Shown piece after piece: positions 27,624-37,407 of a stretch of 64,000 nucleotides of DNA. Origin of the DNA: UBA8752 sp965659115 (lineage in GTDB: Bacteria > Bacteroidota > Bacteroidia > Flavobacteriales_D > Sanyastnellaceae). The position numbers and the translations under genes were made by a program. The notes under the pieces were generated by a model. It did no database searches. It was not told the DNA's origin and saw only the letters and a list, made by a program, of their open reading frames with translations. Position 1 is the first letter of the stretch. Each line of letters begins with the position of its first letter. Location: positions 1 to 64,000 of the forward strand of contig CBFHUP010000005.1 in the NCBI GenBank assembly GCA_965659115.1. The letters run 5' to 3'.

Positions 27624-28769
27624 ATGCGCTTTTCAATGAGGATTCTGTCCCTCCTGTTGGGCTTTGGCTTGACCGGAAGTGTCTTGGCTTCTTCTGGAGG
27701 CGGGGAGAACCCTGATCCAGGGGAATTCATCATACACCACATTGCAGACGCGCACGACATTCACTTGTGGGGTGAAGGGCCTTCTGCGTTGCACATTCCG
27801 CTTCCTGTTATCTCTTACGCGCCTGGCTTCGGATGGGATGTTTTTTCGAGTGCTGCGTTGCTTCATCACGGTGAAGACCACGTCGACATGTCGGACCACG
27901 GGTTGGATGGGGGACACGCTGCCCACGACCACGCTGCAGAAGACGGGCACGGCGATGGAGGATACCATTCGCATTCAACAGGCCTGACATACTCCTTGGA
28001 TGGCAACGGCACGTTGCGTGCTGCTGATGAAACTGGCCGTACGGTAGAGGGCGTCTACGACTTGTCCATCAGCAAAAGTGTGCTGGGCATGTTCCTGGTC
28101 ATTTTCTTGATGCTGCTGATTTTTCCGCGCATCGGCTCGTCCTACAAGAAGAGAAAGGGACAGGCACCGAAAGGCTTGCAAAACGCACTCGAACCTCTCA
28201 TCCTCTTCATCCGTGATGAGGTGGCTGTTCCAAGCATTGGCGAAAAGAAGGCGGACCGTTACCTGCCCTTCTTGCTGACTACGTTCTTCTTCATTTTCCT
28301 CTGCAACCTACTCGGGTTGGTTCCTTTCATTGGGGCATTCAATGTCACGGGAACTGTGGGGGTGACACTGACCTTGGCAACGTTTGTCTTCATCATTACT
28401 ACAGTTTCGGGCAACCGTCATTATTGGGGCCACATTTTTTGGCCACCTGGGGTTCCGCTTCCCATTAAACTGATTTTGGTTCCTGTAGAGGTGGTGGGCA
28501 TTTTGCTCAAGCCCGCGGTACTGATGATTCGATTGACCGCCAACATTGGTGCGGGGCACATCATCATACTGGCCTTGACCTTCTTGGTCTTCATCATCAG
28601 CGATTACGGTGCCAACACGGCCGCCGGAATCGGAACTGGAATTTTCTCTGTGGCGTTCATGATTTTCATGTACTTCATTGAATTGCTTGTGGCTTTCTTG
28701 CAGGCGTACGTTTTTACCCTTTTGGCTGCGCTTTACTTCGGTGACGCCACCCAGGAGGCCCACCATTGA
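27624..28769 (+). CDS. atpB: ATP synthase F0 subunit a with signal peptide and His-rich N-terminal region
   Basis: 381 residues, longer than the roughly 270 of E. coli. A signal peptide (about 1-22, ending GSVLASS) is followed by a periplasmic stretch. This includes residues about 80-120 with ten histidines in some 38 positions (HHGEDHVD, HAAHDHAAEDGHG). The conserved membrane core starts near residue 150; the essential arginine is in LMIRLTANIGAGH (Arg303). Subunit a forms the proton half-channels against the c-ring. ATG 27624 is preferred because it opens the signal peptide; ATG 27636 is possible, and the frame also extends upstream without a plausible start. N-terminal extensions are usual in Bacteroidota AtpB, but the histidine density is notable. 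Confidence 0.93.
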   Translation: MRFSMRILSLLLGFGLTGSVLASSGGGENPDPGEFIIHHIADAHDIHLWGEGPSALHIPLPVISYAPGFGWDVFSSAALLHHGEDHVDMSDHGLDGGHAAHDHAAEDGHGDGGYHSHSTGLTYSLDGNGTLRAADETGRTVEGVYDLSISKSVLGMFLVIFLMLLIFPRIGSSYKKRKGQAPKGLQNALEPLILFIRDEVAVPSIGEKKADRYLPFLLTTFFFIFLCNLLGLVPFIGAFNVTGTVGVTLTLATFVFIITTVSGNRHYWGHIFWPPGVPLPIKLILVPVEVVGILLKPAVLMIRLTANIGAGHIIILALTFLVFIISDYGANTAAGIGTGIFSVAFMIFMYFIELLVAFLQAYVFTLLAALYFGDATQEAHH

Positions 28770-28801
28770 ACACAACCTAAATCAACCCTAATCCTTTCCT
28801 T

Positions 28802-29044
28802 ATGGAACTCGCAATGATCCTCATGGAGGCTGCTAACATCACCAAAGGCCTCGCTGGCATTGGTGCAGGTATCGCAGCCATTGGTGCTGGTGTCGGCATC
28901 GGTCGCATCGGCGGAAGCGCCCTCGAATCGATGGCTCGCCAACCCGAAATCAGCGGTGATCTCCGTGCGAACATGATTGTGGCTGCCGCTCTTGTTGAGG
29001 GTGCCGCTTTGTTCGCCATCATCGTCTGCTTCCTCGCAAGCTGA
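28802..29044 (+). CDS. atpE: ATP synthase F0 subunit c
   Basis: 80 residues forming a two-helix hairpin. The first helix is glycine/alanine rich (GAGIAAIGAGVGIGRIGG), the polar loop is ARQPE, and the ion-binding carboxylate is Glu66 in AALVEGAALFA. The glutamine and serine/threonine ligands of sodium-type rings are absent, so a proton-driven ring is expected. It is 32 bases after atpB and 22 before atpF. Confidence 0.96.
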   Translation: MELAMILMEAANITKGLAGIGAGIAAIGAGVGIGRIGGSALESMARQPEISGDLRANMIVAAALVEGAALFAIIVCFLAS

Positions 29045-29066
29045 ACCAGGCTACAGCCTCAGTTCC

Positions 29067-29564
29067 ATGGAAGCGTTTCTGAATACCGTTTACGGTACCG
29101 TCTTTTGGTCGACCATCTCCTTTTTGGTGGTGTTGATCTTGATGCGGCGTATGGCATGGGGCCCGATCCTTCAAGGCTTGAAAGAGCGCGAGGAGGAAAT
29201 TGACGGTGCCCTGAACAAGGCCAAAGAGGCGCGGGCAGAGATTGAGAATCTCCAGTCGGACAACGAGCGTCTTCTGCAGGAGGCTCGGGCTGAGCGCGAC
29301 GGCATGTTGCGCGATGCTCGGGACATGTCAGACAAACTCGTTGCAGACGCCAAGCAATTGGCCAAGGACGAAGGCGAGCGCATGATCGACCAGGCCAAAC
29401 AGGCCATCGATGGTGAGCGCGCTGCAGCCGTGGCCGATTTGAAAGCTGAAGTGGCGAAGTTGAGCCTCGAAATTGCTGAGCAGCTGGTGCGCCAGGAGCT
29501 CAAAGACGACGGGAATCAACAAGCGCTGATCGGCCGGATGATTTCAGACTCCAAACTGAACTGA
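29067..29564 (+). CDS. atpF: ATP synthase F0 subunit b
   Basis: 165 residues: a single N-terminal membrane helix (about 10-28, VFWSTISFLVVLILM) and then a long right-handed coiled coil of charged heptads (about 35-140), the peripheral stalk. There is only one b-type gene here, so a homodimer is expected. ATG 29067 is chosen; the frame extends upstream into atpE without a sensible start. It ends 4 bases before atpH. Confidence 0.93.
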   Translation: MEAFLNTVYGTVFWSTISFLVVLILMRRMAWGPILQGLKEREEEIDGALNKAKEARAEIENLQSDNERLLQEARAERDGMLRDARDMSDKLVADAKQLAKDEGERMIDQAKQAIDGERAAAVADLKAEVAKLSLEIAEQLVRQELKDDGNQQALIGRMISDSKLN

Positions 29565-29568
29565 TCAA

Positions 29569-30123
29569 ATGTCTGCCAGCTCTGTAGCCCGCCGATACGG
29601 CAAGTCACTGTTTTCTCTCTGCAAGGAGCAGAATGCAGTGGATGTTGTGGAGCAGGATATGCGCGGTCTCATTTCAGCAATGAAGGAGAACCGTGAGCTG
29701 TCCGCTGTTTTGGCCAGCCCTGTGGTGCGCCCTGAAAAGAAGGAGGCCATTGTGACCTCAGTCTTTACCGCGTATCAGCCGCTGACCGTTTCCTTTCTGA
29801 CGCTTCTGGCGAGAAAGGGACGGGCAGGTATGCTGGAGCAAATGGCCCAGGCATTTGTAGCGCTCGTGCGTGAAGAGCGAAACGTGGTCTTGGCAGAAGT
29901 CACGACAGCGGTTCCTTTGGACGATGCACGGCGCACAGAAATCAATGCATTGATCGGCAAAATCCACCAGGGAGGGGTGGAATTGTCGGAGAAGGTTGAT
30001 CCCACACTGATAGGCGGCTACAAGCTGCGCGTTGGTGACCGGATGATCGACGCCACGGTATTTGAGTCCTTGAGGGCCATGCACCGAGACCTCACCAACA
30101 ACCCATACGAACCGGCTTACTGA
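29569..30123 (+). CDS. atpH: ATP synthase F1 subunit delta
   Basis: 184 residues. The N-terminal helical domain begins SVARRYGKSLFSLC and the C-terminal region has the conserved KVDPTLIGGYKLRVGDRMID motif of the OSCP/delta family. It links the b stalk to the top of F1. The gene lies between atpF (4 bases) and atpA (15 bases), the standard order. Confidence 0.94.
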   Translation: MSASSVARRYGKSLFSLCKEQNAVDVVEQDMRGLISAMKENRELSAVLASPVVRPEKKEAIVTSVFTAYQPLTVSFLTLLARKGRAGMLEQMAQAFVALVREERNVVLAEVTTAVPLDDARRTEINALIGKIHQGGVELSEKVDPTLIGGYKLRVGDRMIDATVFESLRAMHRDLTNNPYEPAY

Positions 30124-30138
30124 GCGTATTTCAACCTC

Positions 30139-31722
30139 ATGTCCCAGATCAAACCCGCCGAAGTTTCAGCCATCCTGCGAGAGCAGTTGGCCGGCAATCA
30201 GACCGCAGCTGACCTCCAAGAGGTCGGGACCGTGCTCCAGGTAGGAGACGGGATCGCGCGCATTTATGGCCTCTCTAATGTGCAGGCCGGTGAGCTCATT
30301 GAGTTCGAGAACGGAGTACGTGGCATTGCATTGAACCTCGAGGAGGACAATGTGGGCGCTGTACTGCTCGAGCCTTCAGGAGAGCTCAAGGAAGGATCCT
30401 CTGTCAAGCGATTGAACCGCATCGCCTCAGTGAAGGTGGGCCGCGGCATGCTTGGCCGTGTTGTCAACACCTTGGGAGAGCCCATCGACGGCAAGGGACA
30501 CATTGAGGGCGACCTTTATGAAATGCCATTGGAGCGCAAGGCTCCGGGTGTGATTTACCGTCAACCGGTAAACGAGCCCCTGCAGACCGGCATCAAGGCT
30601 GTGGACTCGATGATCCCAATTGGCCGTGGCCAGAGGGAGCTGATCATTGGCGACCGTCAAACTGGTAAGACCACGGTGGCGATTGACACCATCATCAACC
30701 AGAAGGAATTTTTCGATGCAGGAGAGCCCGTCTTCTGTATTTATGTGGCCATTGGCCAAAAAGGCTCTACTGTAGCGGGCATTGTTCAAACGCTGGAAGA
30801 GGCGGGTGCAATGGCCTATACGGTGGTGGTCGCAGCTACGGCTGCCGACCCTGCGCCGTTGCAGTTCTATGCACCATTTACGGGCGCTGCGATCGGTGAG
30901 TTCTTCCGCGACACAGGCAATCCTGCTTTGGTCGTGTATGATGACCTGTCCAAGCAAGCGGTCGCATACCGCGAGGTGTCCTTGTTGCTGCGCCGCCCTC
31001 CGGGCCGTGAGGCATACCCAGGAGACGTGTTCTACTTGCACAGCCGCTTGCTGGAACGCGCAGCCAAGGTGATTGCCGACGATGGCATTGCCAAGGACAT
31101 GAACGATTTGCCCGAAAGCATTCGCCACATGGTGAAGGGGGGTGGATCATTGACCGCACTCCCCATCATTGAGACTCAAGCTGGAGACGTTTCGGCGTAC
31201 ATCCCAACGAACGTGATTTCCATTACCGATGGTCAAATCTTCTTGGAGAGCAGCTTGTTCCTGTCTGGTGTTCGCCCTGCGATTAACGTGGGTATCTCTG
31301 TGAGCCGCGTGGGTGGTTCTGCACAGATTAAGTCCATGAAGAAAGTTTCAGGTACACTGAAGCTGGACCAGGCGCAATACCGTGAACTCGAGGCTTTCGC
31401 CAAGTTCGGATCTGATTTGGACGACGCTACCAAAGCCGTATTGGACAAGGGCATGCGCAACGTGGAGATTCTCAAGCAGAACTTGAATTCACCGATGCCA
31501 GTGGAGGAGCAGACCGCCATCATTTATGCTGGAACGAAGAACCTCCTGAAGACTGTTCCAGTGGACAAGGTCAAAGAATTTGAGTTGGCTTACTTGGATT
31601 ACTTGCGCTCAAAGCATGGTGATACCATGGCTGAGTTGAAGACCGGAAAGTATTCGGACGGAGCTCAAAAGGTGATGGCTGATGCTGCCGCTGAGGTCAG
31701 CAAGCAATTTGCCGGCGCCTGA
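30139..31722 (+). CDS. atpA: ATP synthase F1 subunit alpha
   Basis: 527 residues, standard length. The Walker A motif is GDRQTGKTTVAID (about 170-182), preceded by MIPIGRGQRELI; RPAINVGISVSRVGGSAQ gives the ATP synthase alpha/beta signature with the arginine finger region. It forms the F1 hexamer with beta, which is not encoded in this operon. In Bacteroidota atpD and atpC commonly form a separate locus, so their absence is expected and not a deletion. Confidence 0.98.
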   Translation: MSQIKPAEVSAILREQLAGNQTAADLQEVGTVLQVGDGIARIYGLSNVQAGELIEFENGVRGIALNLEEDNVGAVLLEPSGELKEGSSVKRLNRIASVKVGRGMLGRVVNTLGEPIDGKGHIEGDLYEMPLERKAPGVIYRQPVNEPLQTGIKAVDSMIPIGRGQRELIIGDRQTGKTTVAIDTIINQKEFFDAGEPVFCIYVAIGQKGSTVAGIVQTLEEAGAMAYTVVVAATAADPAPLQFYAPFTGAAIGEFFRDTGNPALVVYDDLSKQAVAYREVSLLLRRPPGREAYPGDVFYLHSRLLERAAKVIADDGIAKDMNDLPESIRHMVKGGGSLTALPIIETQAGDVSAYIPTNVISITDGQIFLESSLFLSGVRPAINVGISVSRVGGSAQIKSMKKVSGTLKLDQAQYRELEAFAKFGSDLDDATKAVLDKGMRNVEILKQNLNSPMPVEEQTAIIYAGTKNLLKTVPVDKVKEFELAYLDYLRSKHGDTMAELKTGKYSDGAQKVMADAAAEVSKQFAGA

Positions 31723-31734
31723 ACGCACTGAAAG

Positions 31735-32616
31735 ATGGCTGGAGGTCTCAAGGAAGTTCGCAACCGCATTGCCTCTGTCGGAAGTACCCGGCAGATCACG
31801 CAAGCGATGAAGGTCGTCTCGGCGGCTAAACTGCGCCGTGCACAAGACGCCATTACCCAGATGCGTCCGTATGCCGAGAAGCTTCAGGAGATCTTGGTCA
31901 ATGTGAGTGGATCGATGGAGCCTTCGGAGAATCCGTATGCCATCGAACGGGAAACCAAGAAGGTGCTTTTGGTGGCCATCACATCGAACCGCGGTTTGTG
32001 TGGGCCATTCAACAACAACGTCATCAAGATGTCCAAGGAGCGCATTGCGGAGCATGCTTCATCGGACGTTCATGTATTGTGTCTCGGCAAAAAAGCAGGG
32101 GATGTCTTTCGCAAGACAGACCACTTTACGACGCTGACGTTGGGAGACCAACCTCACGAGATATTTGACCGCTTGGATTTCGCCAACACTTCAGATGTGG
32201 CGCAGGTGGTGATGGATGCCTTTACTTCTGGGGACTACGACAAAGTGGAGTTGATCTACAACCGATTTGTCAATGCTGCGGCCCAGGACATTCAGTGTGA
32301 GCAAATGTTGCCCATTGAGCAGGTGGCTGTGGAAGGTGATGCTGCACCTAGGGAGGTGGACTACATCTTTGAGCCGAGCCAAGAGGAAATTGCGGCCAAT
32401 ATTGTACCGAACACCCTCAAAATCCAGCTGTACAAGGCATTGCTTGACAGCCATGCCTCTGAGCATGGAGCACGGATGACGGCCATGCACAAGGCCACTG
32501 AAAATGCCGGGGAACTGCTGCGCGACTTGAAGCTCAGCTACAATAAGGCCCGTCAGGCGGCCATTACCGCAGAAATTCTCGAGATTGTGGGCGGCGCGGA
32601 AGCGCTCGAAGGATGA
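31735..32616 (+). CDS. atpG: ATP synthase F1 subunit gamma
   Basis: 293 residues. The N-terminal helix LKEVRNRIASVGSTRQITQA with MKVVSAAKLRRAQ and the C-terminal helix MTAMHKATENAGELLRDL form the coiled-coil rotor shaft; the central ITSNRGLCGPFNNN segment is also conserved. It is the last structural atp gene of this cluster. A histidine kinase gene follows within about 11 bases. Confidence 0.96.
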   Translation: MAGGLKEVRNRIASVGSTRQITQAMKVVSAAKLRRAQDAITQMRPYAEKLQEILVNVSGSMEPSENPYAIERETKKVLLVAITSNRGLCGPFNNNVIKMSKERIAEHASSDVHVLCLGKKAGDVFRKTDHFTTLTLGDQPHEIFDRLDFANTSDVAQVVMDAFTSGDYDKVELIYNRFVNAAAQDIQCEQMLPIEQVAVEGDAAPREVDYIFEPSQEEIAANIVPNTLKIQLYKALLDSHASEHGARMTAMHKATENAGELLRDLKLSYNKARQAAITAEILEIVGGAEALEG

Positions 32617-32626
32617 TCCCACAAGC

Positions 32627-34087
32627 TTGATAAGACTCTCTTTACGTCAACGTCTCTTTTTGGCCATGCTTGGCGTGGTGCTGTTGGGTTTTCTCCTGAC
32701 GGGTGCCGCGACGTTCATTGGTTTTGCGCGCCTGGACGAGGAATACAATGCGGCACGACTGATTCGGAAGGAGGAGGCTGTGGCGCGGAGCCTCAGGTTT
32801 GCCTTGGGCAGTGCCATTGGCAAAGAAGTGGAGGCGACGTCATTGAGCTGGACGGTGATGCCGGGTGCCTTTGCGGATCGCATCGTGGAGATTCAGGAGG
32901 TCCATGGGCTGCCGCTGGCGGTCTACCGATTGGACGGCAGTTTATTCGTGACGTCCTCGTTTGATCACCCAGAATCTCAAGGTTTTGCTGTGGACGCGGA
33001 CCCGGAAGTTTTGATTGCTTTGGCGCAGGGTGCAGAGCGCTTAGAGGTGCCGGTTGGCAATGGGGACTTCATCGCTTATTGGTACCAAATAAATGAAGAG
33101 CAAAGGCCCGTGGCTTTGGTTGCATTGAGGTATGCTTCACGCAGTCTTGAAGCGGGAGGGCGCCGGGACCTGTTTCAAAATTTGGCCCTTGTTTTTGGCC
33201 TGGTTTTCATAGCTGCTGCAGGACTGGCCTTTCTTTTGGCGCGTTCTATATCGAGGCCGTTGTCTCGGTTGGGAGCACTGATGGAGAGAATGGACGTGTC
33301 CAAGGACGCAGGGTTCGAGCCGTTGCGATATGCTTCTGGTAGGAGAGATGAGATTGCAGTTTTGGTGGACCGGTACAACCGGATGGCAGAGAAGGTGCGC
33401 AAATCAGCGGCAGCGTTGGCCCAGTCTGAACGGGAAAGTGCTTGGCGCGAGATGGCCATGCAAGTAGCGCACGAGATTAAAAACCCGTTGACGCCTATGA
33501 AGCTGGGCATTCAGCAATTGGAGCGCAGGGCGCAGGACCCTGCTACAACCTCTGAGGACTTGAAGGAAAGGTTGATGGCGATGTCTTCTACGCTGCAGGG
33601 TCAGATCGATGTGCTGAGCAAAATTGCAAGTGAATTCAGCACCATGGCCCGACTGCCACAAGACGAAATGAAGCTGGCATCGCTGCGGACGGTATTGGAG
33701 CAAGTCATTGTTTTGATGGAGAAGCCAGGCGTGGGCCCCATGTTGGATATGACTGGCGATGTCACTGTGTTGTGCGATGTAGACCAGTTGAGTCGGTTGT
33801 TTCAAAACCTTGTGCTGAACGCTCAACAGGCCATTGGCAGTGGCGATGGCAAAGTCACCATTGACGTTCAAATGGACCCCCTTGTGGTATCTGTAAACGA
33901 TTCAGGCCCCGGCATTCCAGAGGAACTTGCCGACAAGATTTTCGAACCCCAGTTCACGACGAGGGGCAGCGGCACTGGCTTGGGGCTCGCGATCGTCAAG
34001 GCAATCGCTGACCGCCACTTCATAACCATTGAGTGCCAGTCAAGCCCCCAATCAGGCACTTCGTTCTGCCTGTCTTGGCCGGCGTAA
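32627..34087 (+). CDS. NtrY-like membrane sensor histidine kinase (HAMP)
   Basis: 486 residues from a TTG start. Two membrane segments (about 12-32 and 185-205) frame a periplasmic sensor region; a HAMP domain follows (about 205-262). The phosphoacceptor box is MQVAHEIKNPLTPMKLGI (His282), the form seen in NtrY-type kinases. The ATPase boxes are LFQNLVLNAQQA, DSGPGIPEEL and TGLGLAIVKAIAD. No response regulator is adjacent, so it is an orphan kinase. TTG 32627 is preferred because GAAGGA lies upstream at about 32609-32614 inside the end of atpG; the first ATG (32666) would cut the first membrane helix. It may be cotranscribed with the atp genes, which is an unusual neighbour for a kinase. Confidence 0.85.
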   Translation: MIRLSLRQRLFLAMLGVVLLGFLLTGAATFIGFARLDEEYNAARLIRKEEAVARSLRFALGSAIGKEVEATSLSWTVMPGAFADRIVEIQEVHGLPLAVYRLDGSLFVTSSFDHPESQGFAVDADPEVLIALAQGAERLEVPVGNGDFIAYWYQINEEQRPVALVALRYASRSLEAGGRRDLFQNLALVFGLVFIAAAGLAFLLARSISRPLSRLGALMERMDVSKDAGFEPLRYASGRRDEIAVLVDRYNRMAEKVRKSAAALAQSERESAWREMAMQVAHEIKNPLTPMKLGIQQLERRAQDPATTSEDLKERLMAMSSTLQGQIDVLSKIASEFSTMARLPQDEMKLASLRTVLEQVIVLMEKPGVGPMLDMTGDVTVLCDVDQLSRLFQNLVLNAQQAIGSGDGKVTIDVQMDPLVVSVNDSGPGIPEELADKIFEPQFTTRGSGTGLGLAIVKAIADRHFITIECQSSPQSGTSFCLSWPA

Positions 34088-34217
34088 TTCGGGTTATCAA
34101 CACAGCCTTAGGGGATTATCGGTTGTTTCTTACACATAAGTATGGGGGCGAATGGTCGTCATTTGTGATTGGTGAAATTTTGCCAAAAACCTTAAATAAC
34201 TCAAAATCAAGAACGCA

Positions 34218-37200
34218 ATGAGGAAGCAACTCCTACTTCTGTTGGCTTCGTTTGCCTTCGGCATTTCTGCGGCTATGGCCCAGTCAGTGTCTGGAAAGGT
34301 GACCGACGGTGCCAATGGTGAAGGCTTGCCCGGTGTGGCAGTCGTTGTCGTAGGCTCCAATACTGGAGTCATTTCAGATATGGACGGTATGTACCGCATT
34401 CAGGCGGCTACCGGCGACGTTTTGTCTTTCAGCTTTATCGGCTACAATACTGTCCGAAAGGAGGTGAAAGGCGCTGCAATGGATGTGTCCATGGAAAGCG
34501 GTGTGGCCCTGGACGAGGTCGTTGTGACCGCCTTGGGTGTGAGCCGCGAAAAGAAAGCGTTGGGCTATTCAGTTCAAGAGCTGGGCAACAGCGCCTTCAC
34601 AGATGCCAAGTCTGAAAACGTGGTACGCTCGTTGACGGGTAAAATCGCCGGAGTGCAAGTGACCTCTGGTACATCTATTGGTTCATCCTCTAAGGTGTTG
34701 CTGCGTGGCGCGAGCTCCATCACTGGAGACAACCAACCGCTTTTTGTTGTGGACGGTGTCCCGATGGACAATGCCGACTACTCTAGTGGAAACACCCAGC
34801 GTTCTACAGGTGGTTACGATTATGGAAACGCCATTCAGGACTTGAACCCAGACGACATTGAGTCGGTATCAGTTTTGAAAGGACCTGCAGCGGCAGCCCT
34901 CTACGGATCGCGGGCCTCCAATGGTGCGATCGTCATTACCACCAAGTCAGGTAAAGGCTACCAATCCAGTGGCAAGCGCGGAATCGGCATCAGTGTGAAC
35001 AGCGGTGTTGCCTTCAACAACGTTTACGTCCTTCCAGACTTCCAGAACAGTTATGGCGGTGGACCAAGCCAGTCTTGGGCCGACACTTTGCCCGACGGAT
35101 CTTACGTACCCAACTACGCGTTGGACGGAAGCTGGGGCCCTTCATTGAGCGGACAGAGCGTCCGTCACTGGGACAGCTGGTATGACTATGCTGGAGACGA
35201 AGGTTACGGAGAGGTGCGCCCTTGGGAGGCCAACCCAACCAATGTGGAGGACTTCTTCCAAACGGGTGTGACCCTCACCAACAATGTGAGCGTAACCGGT
35301 GCTACAGACGAGAGCGCATTCCGCCTGAGTTACACGAACCACGATCAGACCGGTGTTTATGAGAACAGCTCATTGAACCGCAACACATTGAGTTTCTCTG
35401 GTTCACAGCAAGTCAGTGAAGACCTTGAGGCCAGTGTGTCTGCTAACTATGTGCAGTCAAGAGGAGCGGGACGTCCCATCACGGGTTACGGTGAGTCGGT
35501 GATGTCTCAGTTCACCCAATGGTTCCAGCGTCAGTTGAGCATGGAGCGCTTGCGCAACTACAAGAATGCAGACGGAACTCAGCGGACTTGGAACCGTTTG
35601 AGCACGACCAACCCCAACCCTAACTACTTCGACAACCCTTTCTGGGAGCGGTACGAGAACGTACAAAATGACCAGAGGGACCGCGTGTTTGGAAACATCA
35701 CGATGAAGTACAAGATCAACGATGTGTTCAGCTTGATGGGCCGTGCACTGAGTGACTTCTACATCGACCGTCGTGAGGAGCGCATTGCTGTTGGAGGTGT
35801 GCGCGAGAGCTCATACAGCGAGGCTACGCGCCAGCTGCAAGAGACCAACTTGGATGCTTACTTGAATTTTTCTGATGACCTCAGCGACGACTTGAACCTG
35901 ACTGGTTTTGTAGGTGTCAACCGCAGAATCCGCAACTACAAGCGTTTGAATGCATACACCTTGGGTGGATTGAATACCCCAGGCCTCTACACCGTGAACA
36001 ACGGAGCCGATGGCTATGAGGTGGGTGACTTTACCAGCAGTAAGGTGGTCAACTCTGTGTTGGGTAGTGCCAGCTTTGGTTATAAGCGCAAGTTCTTCGT
36101 AGACGTCACGGGTCGCAACGACTGGAGTTCTACGTTGCCCGCTGCGAACAACAGCTACTTCTACCCATCGGCATCTGCCAGCTATGTGTTGAGCGAAGAC
36201 TTGGACGTTGACGCGATCAGCTTCGCCAAGGTTCGTTTGGGTTGGGCACAGGTCGGAAACGACACGGACCCTTACCGCACGTCTACAACCTACGCGGTGA
36301 ACACCAACTTTGGCAACAGTGGTTCTGCCACAGTGCCGAACTCACAGAACAACCCCGATCTCCGTCCTGAGAAGACCAGCAGCTTTGAGGCAGGTTTGGA
36401 GTTGAACTTGTTCCTCGATCGCGTTCGCTTTGACTTCACGTATTACAACAGCACCACCGAAGACCTCATCTTCAATGTGCCGGTCTCTTCGGCGAGCGGC
36501 TACAGCAGCGCTGTGTTGAATGCAGGTAACACCAGCAACAAGGGAATCGAGCTCAGCTTGGCGGTTACGCCAGTCATGACCGATGATTTCCGTTGGGACC
36601 TCGGAGTGAACTTCGCCAAGAACAAAAACGAATTGGTCGAGCTGGCTGAAGGGATTGACAACATCCGCTATACCAGCTTGTTTGGTGTGACGCTTGAGGC
36701 CCGCCCCGGACAGCCATTGGGCACATTCTATGGGTACGACTACCAGTATGATGATGCTGGAAACAAGTTGGTGGATGACGCCGGTTACTACCTCCGTACC
36801 GACGATGTGCAGCCCTTGGGAACCATTCTTCCGAATTTCACGGGCGGTGTATACACCACTTTGGATTACAAGAACTTGAGCTTCTATGCCCTTGTAGACT
36901 TCCAAGACGGTGGTTCTTTGCACAGCTACTCCAACCAGTGGGGTAAGTACTCCGGCACGCTCGCTGAGACTGTATTCGATGAGGATGGAAACGACATGCG
37001 TGCTGCAGACTATGCTGGTGTCGTTGTCGAAGGTGTCAATGCTACCACAGGTGCTGTCAACGATGTGGCCATTGGTGCTCAGAGTCACTTCTTCTCCAAT
37101 CAGGGATACGTGATTCACGCGGCGGACCAGTATGACGCCAGCTTTGTGAAGCTTCGTGAGATGCGCCTTGACTATAGCTTGCCTGCGGATATGGTGGACG

Positions 37201-37379
37201 ACACCCCATTCAGCAACGTGAGCATCGGTGTCTTTGGACGCAACCTGGCCATTCTTCACAAGAACGTTCCACACATTGACCCTGAGGTGGCCACATCGGC
37301 CTCCAACATTCAAGGCTTTGAAGGTGGTCAGCTCCCTGCGGAGCGCACGATCGGCGTGAACATCAAGTTCGGCCTCTGA
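34218..37379 (+). CDS. SusC/RagA-type TonB-linked outer-membrane transporter
   Basis: 1053 residues. A signal peptide (about 1-21, ending AMAQ) precedes a carboxypeptidase-D-like domain (about 22-105, SVSGKVTDGANGEGLPGVAV). The plug domain has LRGASSITGDNQPLFVVDG and the DDIESVSVLKGPAAAALYG motif typical of SusC proteins. A large 22-strand barrel follows, ending with the C-terminal VNIKFGL. It imports glycans, peptides or other large molecules with energy from TonB. It is paired with the SusD-like gene 28 bases downstream. No hydrolase or regulator is linked, so the substrate cannot be proposed. Confidence 0.95.
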   Translation: MRKQLLLLLASFAFGISAAMAQSVSGKVTDGANGEGLPGVAVVVVGSNTGVISDMDGMYRIQAATGDVLSFSFIGYNTVRKEVKGAAMDVSMESGVALDEVVVTALGVSREKKALGYSVQELGNSAFTDAKSENVVRSLTGKIAGVQVTSGTSIGSSSKVLLRGASSITGDNQPLFVVDGVPMDNADYSSGNTQRSTGGYDYGNAIQDLNPDDIESVSVLKGPAAAALYGSRASNGAIVITTKSGKGYQSSGKRGIGISVNSGVAFNNVYVLPDFQNSYGGGPSQSWADTLPDGSYVPNYALDGSWGPSLSGQSVRHWDSWYDYAGDEGYGEVRPWEANPTNVEDFFQTGVTLTNNVSVTGATDESAFRLSYTNHDQTGVYENSSLNRNTLSFSGSQQVSEDLEASVSANYVQSRGAGRPITGYGESVMSQFTQWFQRQLSMERLRNYKNADGTQRTWNRLSTTNPNPNYFDNPFWERYENVQNDQRDRVFGNITMKYKINDVFSLMGRALSDFYIDRREERIAVGGVRESSYSEATRQLQETNLDAYLNFSDDLSDDLNLTGFVGVNRRIRNYKRLNAYTLGGLNTPGLYTVNNGADGYEVGDFTSSKVVNSVLGSASFGYKRKFFVDVTGRNDWSSTLPAANNSYFYPSASASYVLSEDLDVDAISFAKVRLGWAQVGNDTDPYRTSTTYAVNTNFGNSGSATVPNSQNNPDLRPEKTSSFEAGLELNLFLDRVRFDFTYYNSTTEDLIFNVPVSSASGYSSAVLNAGNTSNKGIELSLAVTPVMTDDFRWDLGVNFAKNKNELVELAEGIDNIRYTSLFGVTLEARPGQPLGTFYGYDYQYDDAGNKLVDDAGYYLRTDDVQPLGTILPNFTGGVYTTLDYKNLSFYALVDFQDGGSLHSYSNQWGKYSGTLAETVFDEDGNDMRAADYAGVVVEGVNATTGAVNDVAIGAQSHFFSNQGYVIHAADQYDASFVKLREMRLDYSLPADMVDDTPFSNVSIGVFGRNLAILHKNVPHIDPEVATSASNIQGFEGGQLPAERTIGVNIKFGL

Positions 37380-37407
37380 TTCCTTCTAATCTGGAAAAAA
37401 CTAGGAC

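Noticed and set aside
26472..32616. Loss of atpD and atpC from the ATP synthase operon
   Set aside because: A split atp locus is normal in Bacteroidota, so their absence here is not a deletion.
36342..37313. 323-codon frame on the minus strand within the SusC gene
   Set aside because: Lies wholly inside a well-supported SusC barrel; no family motif and no promoter or binding site.
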